Source: Butyrivibrio sp.
GTDB lineage: Bacteria; Bacillota; Clostridia; Lachnospirales; Lachnospiraceae
Length of the DNA stretch: 64,000 bases
Direction of reading: 5' to 3'
Assembly (NCBI GenBank): GCA_015056575.1
Contig: SVGA01000011.1
Coordinates: forward strand, 1-64,000
In this document: piece by piece, positions 61,373 through 64,000 of the stretch
Layout: each line of letters starts with the position of its first letter
Position numbering within the stretch: the stretch's first letter is position 1
Notes under the pieces: generated by a model
Databases searched by the model: none
Told to the model about the DNA's origin: nothing
What the model saw: only the letters and a program-made list of their open reading frames with translations
Program-made: the position numbers and the translations under genes

Positions 61373-63019
61373 ATGGAAAAAACAGTATTAGAGGCAAAGT
61401 CATCCAACATCCCTGATGGCGTGGAATTCGTCAGATCCTTTTTGCAGAAAAGAAATTTCTCTGCCCGAAGGATCGCCCGGATCCTTCTGACCGTTGAAGA
61501 GGTGCTGTCCAAAATGATCGGAAGTGCCAAAGAAGGCACCGATATCACCATAGAACCCACCGGCTTTTTGGGAACGCTAAATTTCCAGATAAAAGCTCAG
61601 TGCCCTTCTTTCGAGGTTTCAGACATATACGAAAGCCTCAGAATGCAGGATGAGGACGAAGAAATCAATGATGCCATCAAAAAGCTTTACGACAAACTCT
61701 TTGGCGACTCTGTCTATATAAAAAGCTCAAACGGCCTTACCACAGCAGTTGTACCGGTAAAAAAGTCATCCTATTCCAGTCTTGTTTATACACTGGCGGC
61801 TCTTTTCCTTGGTGTGATCACAGGTCTGTGCATTCAGTATTTTCTACCTGAATCCATAGGAAAAGAAATAAGCTCCTTACTTTTTACGCCTATATATACC
61901 ATGTTCATCAATGGTCTTAAAATGATCGTGGCTCCTCTGGTGTTCTTTTCTGTTGCTTCCAGCATTGCCGACTTTACCGACCTTAAGGCACTGGGGCGCA
62001 TTGCGGCCAGGATCGTGGTCTTTTATCTTTTCACTTCAATGATAGCCATCTGCGTAGGGTATCTTACATATTTCTTTTTCCCTATAGGAAGTCCCGACCT
62101 TGCAGAGGCAGTATCTGTAGAATCCGCCACCTCTACCCTTCAGAAGGCAGAGGGTGTATCTGTGTCCATTAAGGACACCATAGTAGGGGTCATTCCAAGC
62201 GATATCATAACGCCCTTTCAGAAGTCCGATATGCTACAGCTGATATTTATGGCAGTTGTCCTGGGCCTTGCCAGCGCCTCCCTTTCAAGCAAGATCCCGG
62301 AAATGAAAAACCTACTGTCCATGCTTAATAAGGTCTTTTCCAAGATCACCTCTGTTATGGTCGGATTCATTCCGATCATTGTCTTCTGTTCTATGGCCAA
62401 GATGATGATCGCTATGGACTTTGATGCTCTTATTAAGGTATTTGTCTGGACCCCTGTAATCTATTTCGGTGATTTTCTTATGATAGGAGTATATGTTCTT
62501 CTGCTTCTTGTACTTGCAGGCCTGTCCCCTCATAAGTTCTTCAGAAATTACTACCCTGCAATGGTTTCCGCCTTTACCTTTGCCTCCAGCAATGCTGCTC
62601 TTCCGACCTCCATCAAACAGTGCGATAAAATGGGGATTTCTCCCAAGATATATTCATTTTCGCTTCCGCTTGGGGCTACCATCAACATGGACGGCAGCTG
62701 CATTTCCCTTTTGATCTCAGCACTTTTTTGTGCAAAGATCTTTCAGATTCCCATTACTCCCAGCGTTCTTTTGTCCTTATTCATTTCGATAATGGTTCTT
62801 TCTGTGGGAAGCCCCGGTGTTTCGGGTGGAAACCTGGTGTGCATAGCTCTTTTGATACCTCAGATCGGTGTTCCCGCGGAGGCCATAAGCCTTATTATGG
62901 GTCTGTATCCTTTTGTGGAAATGATGCAGACCTGCACAAACGTTACCGGAGATGCTGTCGTTTCCATGATAGTGGCAAAGCGCGAAGGACTGATGGATTT
63001 AGAGAAGTTCAACTCATGA
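61373..63019 (+). CDS. Dicarboxylate/amino acid:cation symporter with extra N-terminal domain
   Basis: A 548-residue protein. Residues about 135-540 are a GltP/DAACS-type sodium symporter with hairpin 1 S-S-N-A-A-L-P-T-S, helix 7 N-M-D-G-S, hairpin 2 and helix 8 T-N-V-T-G-D. In the substrate site the usual D-x-x-R-T reads E-x-x-Q-T (Q519), so the ligand may not be a dicarboxylate. Residues 1-130 are soluble and resemble an RsbW/SpoIIAB-type ATPase fold (L-T-V-E-E-V-L-S-K-M) without the N-box Asn or glycine-rich loops. Start 61373 lies 9 nt after GAGG. Confidence 0.85.
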   Translation: MEKTVLEAKSSNIPDGVEFVRSFLQKRNFSARRIARILLTVEEVLSKMIGSAKEGTDITIEPTGFLGTLNFQIKAQCPSFEVSDIYESLRMQDEDEEINDAIKKLYDKLFGDSVYIKSSNGLTTAVVPVKKSSYSSLVYTLAALFLGVITGLCIQYFLPESIGKEISSLLFTPIYTMFINGLKMIVAPLVFFSVASSIADFTDLKALGRIAARIVVFYLFTSMIAICVGYLTYFFFPIGSPDLAEAVSVESATSTLQKAEGVSVSIKDTIVGVIPSDIITPFQKSDMLQLIFMAVVLGLASASLSSKIPEMKNLLSMLNKVFSKITSVMVGFIPIIVFCSMAKMMIAMDFDALIKVFVWTPVIYFGDFLMIGVYVLLLLVLAGLSPHKFFRNYYPAMVSAFTFASSNAALPTSIKQCDKMGISPKIYSFSLPLGATINMDGSCISLLISALFCAKIFQIPITPSVLLSLFISIMVLSVGSPGVSGGNLVCIALLIPQIGVPAEAISLIMGLYPFVEMMQTCTNVTGDAVVSMIVAKREGLMDLEKFNS

Positions 63020-63158
63020 TATTACATATGTTGTCACATTTGTAATATTTCATAAAATTTTCAGAATTTAAACCCAGAGTGAACACAATTTGTATATACA
63101 ATTAACTTGTGAATCTTGAGGGGGTGTTCCAAACAAACACTTACAGGAGGTAACAAGT

Positions 63159-63311
63159 ATGGGTGAATTAAAAGGTATAGCACAGTATGAGGTAAATCTG
63201 TTAAGGGACAGGCTTCACGCACAGGCTCTGCACCGCAAGAATGTTTCTATTCTGAAGAAAGAAGTTTTAAGAGAAGCCCAGGAAATGAAGAAGTTACTCG
63301 GCAACCGTTAA
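63159..63311 (+). CDS. Small helical protein, 50 residues
   Basis: The frame M-G-E-L-K-G-I-A-Q-Y...M-K-K-L-L-G-N-R is preceded by a near-ideal AGGAGG, 9 nt from the ATG. It is followed within 20 nt by a strong terminator. The protein is a basic, amphipathic helix with no family I recognise. A perfect palindrome TTGTATATACAA (63090-63101) lies upstream. It is probably a genuine sORF. Confidence 0.7.
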   Translation: MGELKGIAQYEVNLLRDRLHAQALHRKNVSILKKEVLREAQEMKKLLGNR

Positions 63312-63326
63312 GAGTGTAAGAAAAAG

Positions 63327-63375
63327 GGCTGTAGCTTTATGCGTCATCTACGTTTAAAGCTACAGCCATATTTTT
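63327..63375. terminator. Bidirectional terminator
   Basis: GGCTGTAGCTTTA paired with TTAAAGCTACAGCC around a loop (63327-63367), with T runs on both strands. It ends the sORF on plus and polC on minus. Confidence 0.88.
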
Positions 63376-63387
63376 ATGTCTGTTTTA

Positions 63388-64000
63388 TTATGCCTGCTTC
63401 ATCAGGTCAAAGATACTGATCTGGTTGGAATCGGGGATATCTCCCAGAAGTCCCATATCAGACATCTTGTCGATAACAGTCTGAGGACACTTGGTCCTCT
63501 GACGGAAGTCGTCCTTTGAAAGGAACGGTCCGTCCTTGGCTGCTTCCACGATCTGATCCGCAGCCTTCTCACCCATGCCGTCGATACTGGTAAGGGACGG
63601 CATGATCTTGTCTCCGATAACCTGGAATTCTCTGGATTTTGCCTTGAAGATGTCGATGGGCATAAAGTCTATGCCTCTCTCATACATCTCCTCTACCAGT
63701 CTCATATCACCGTACTCAGCCTGCTGGGCGTTGGAAAGTTCATCCTTCCTTGAATTGTAATCCTTCATGATCCTTCGAAGGTGGGCTTCGCCCTGGCACA
63801 TGTGCTCATAGTTGAAAGCCTTGGCTCTTATACTGAACCAGGCGGCATAGAATGCCTGAGGAACATAAACCTTGAAATATGCGATCCTCCAGGCCATCAT
63901 AACATAGGCCGCAGCATGGGCCTTGGGGAACATGTACTTGATCTTCTTGCAGGACCAGATGTACCAGTCGGGAACTCCTGCCGCCACCATTGCCTCCTCC
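63388..64000 (-). CDS. polC: DNA polymerase III alpha subunit PolC, C-terminal part
   Basis: About 204 C-terminal residues of the Gram-positive replicative polymerase; the 5' part lies beyond the window end. K-K-I-K-Y-M-F-P-K-A-H-A-A-A-Y and the late helix-hairpin-helix-like S-I-D-G-M-G-E-K-A-A-D-Q-I are typical. The reading frame is open to the edge. Confidence 0.95.
   Translation of the reverse strand, partial: EEAMVAAGVPDWYIWSCKKIKYMFPKAHAAAYVMMAWRIAYFKVYVPQAFYAAWFSIRAKAFNYEHMCQGEAHLRRIMKDYNSRKDELSNAQQAEYGDMRLVEEMYERGIDFMPIDIFKAKSREFQVIGDKIMPSLTSIDGMGEKAADQIVEAAKDGPFLSKDDFRQRTKCPQTVIDKMSDMGLLGDIPDSNQISIFDLMKQA

Overview
The window looks like a chromosomal segment from a Lachnospiraceae-type clostridium (Butyrivibrio/Pseudobutyrivibrio-like). 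This is inferred from Firmicutes housekeeping gene order (rimP-nusA-ylxR-ylxQ-infB-rbfA-nrnA-truB-ribF; nusB-xseA-xseB-ispA-dxs-tlyA-nadK-argR-recN), strong GGAGG ribosome binding sites, a secreted GH53 galactanase, PolC, and clostridial ferredoxin-domain aldo/keto reductases. No species can be fixed from sequence alone. Almost every gene is on the minus strand; only a HAD-like gene, the galactanase, tRNA-Glu, a symporter and one tiny gene are on plus.

Layout. 1-7850 is an accessory region: a TetR regulator with two clear operators, yaaA-bcp peroxide genes, a HAD-like phosphatase, a membrane methyltransferase with a TetR-like dyad, a GNAT, a lipoprotein galactanase, a flavodoxin lipoprotein, and several decayed gene pieces. 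7873-16495 is a redox island: a TMEM175-like channel, two ferredoxin-type and one plain aldo/keto reductase, an acetyltransferase, a cyclophilin-like protein, a flavodoxin, an NTF2-like protein, an SDR, a nitroreductase and a LysR regulator. It contains a twice-repeated dyad-plus-terminator element. 16500-18285 holds the debris of a mobile element: a serine recombinase with two in-frame stops, an uncharacterised mobile-element-type protein and an XRE regulator. 18653-27829 is a complete phosphate module: a PhoR/PhoP pair, a Na/Pi cotransporter, PstSCAB, PhoU, an HD protein and a small membrane protein. It has three copies of one phased hexamer array that I read as Pho boxes.

27879-43766 is a long housekeeping operon or operons running from a transglutaminase lipoprotein through asp23, nusB, exonuclease VII, isoprenoid genes, tlyA, nadK, argR, recN and pcrA to an rlmD-type methyltransferase. 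43810-48334 carries prfC, pnp and rpsO, with a 142-bp nested palindromic element between pnp and prfC. 48505-59961 is the rimP-nusA-infB-ribF translation operon followed by two polytopic membrane proteins. 60202-64000 carries a pair of half-size drug/metabolite transporter subunits, tRNA-Glu(CUC) followed by two covarying 31-nt hairpins, a symporter with an extra N-terminal domain resembling a degenerate anti-sigma-type ATPase, a 50-residue ORF, and the 3' end of polC running off the window.

The most notable signals are in non-coding DNA: the Pho-box arrays, the duplicated hairpins after tRNA-Glu, the repeated dyad/terminator of the redox island, the pnp-prfC palindrome and a strongly folded leader before the NTF2-like gene. 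I found no CRISPR array, rRNA or intact insertion sequence.
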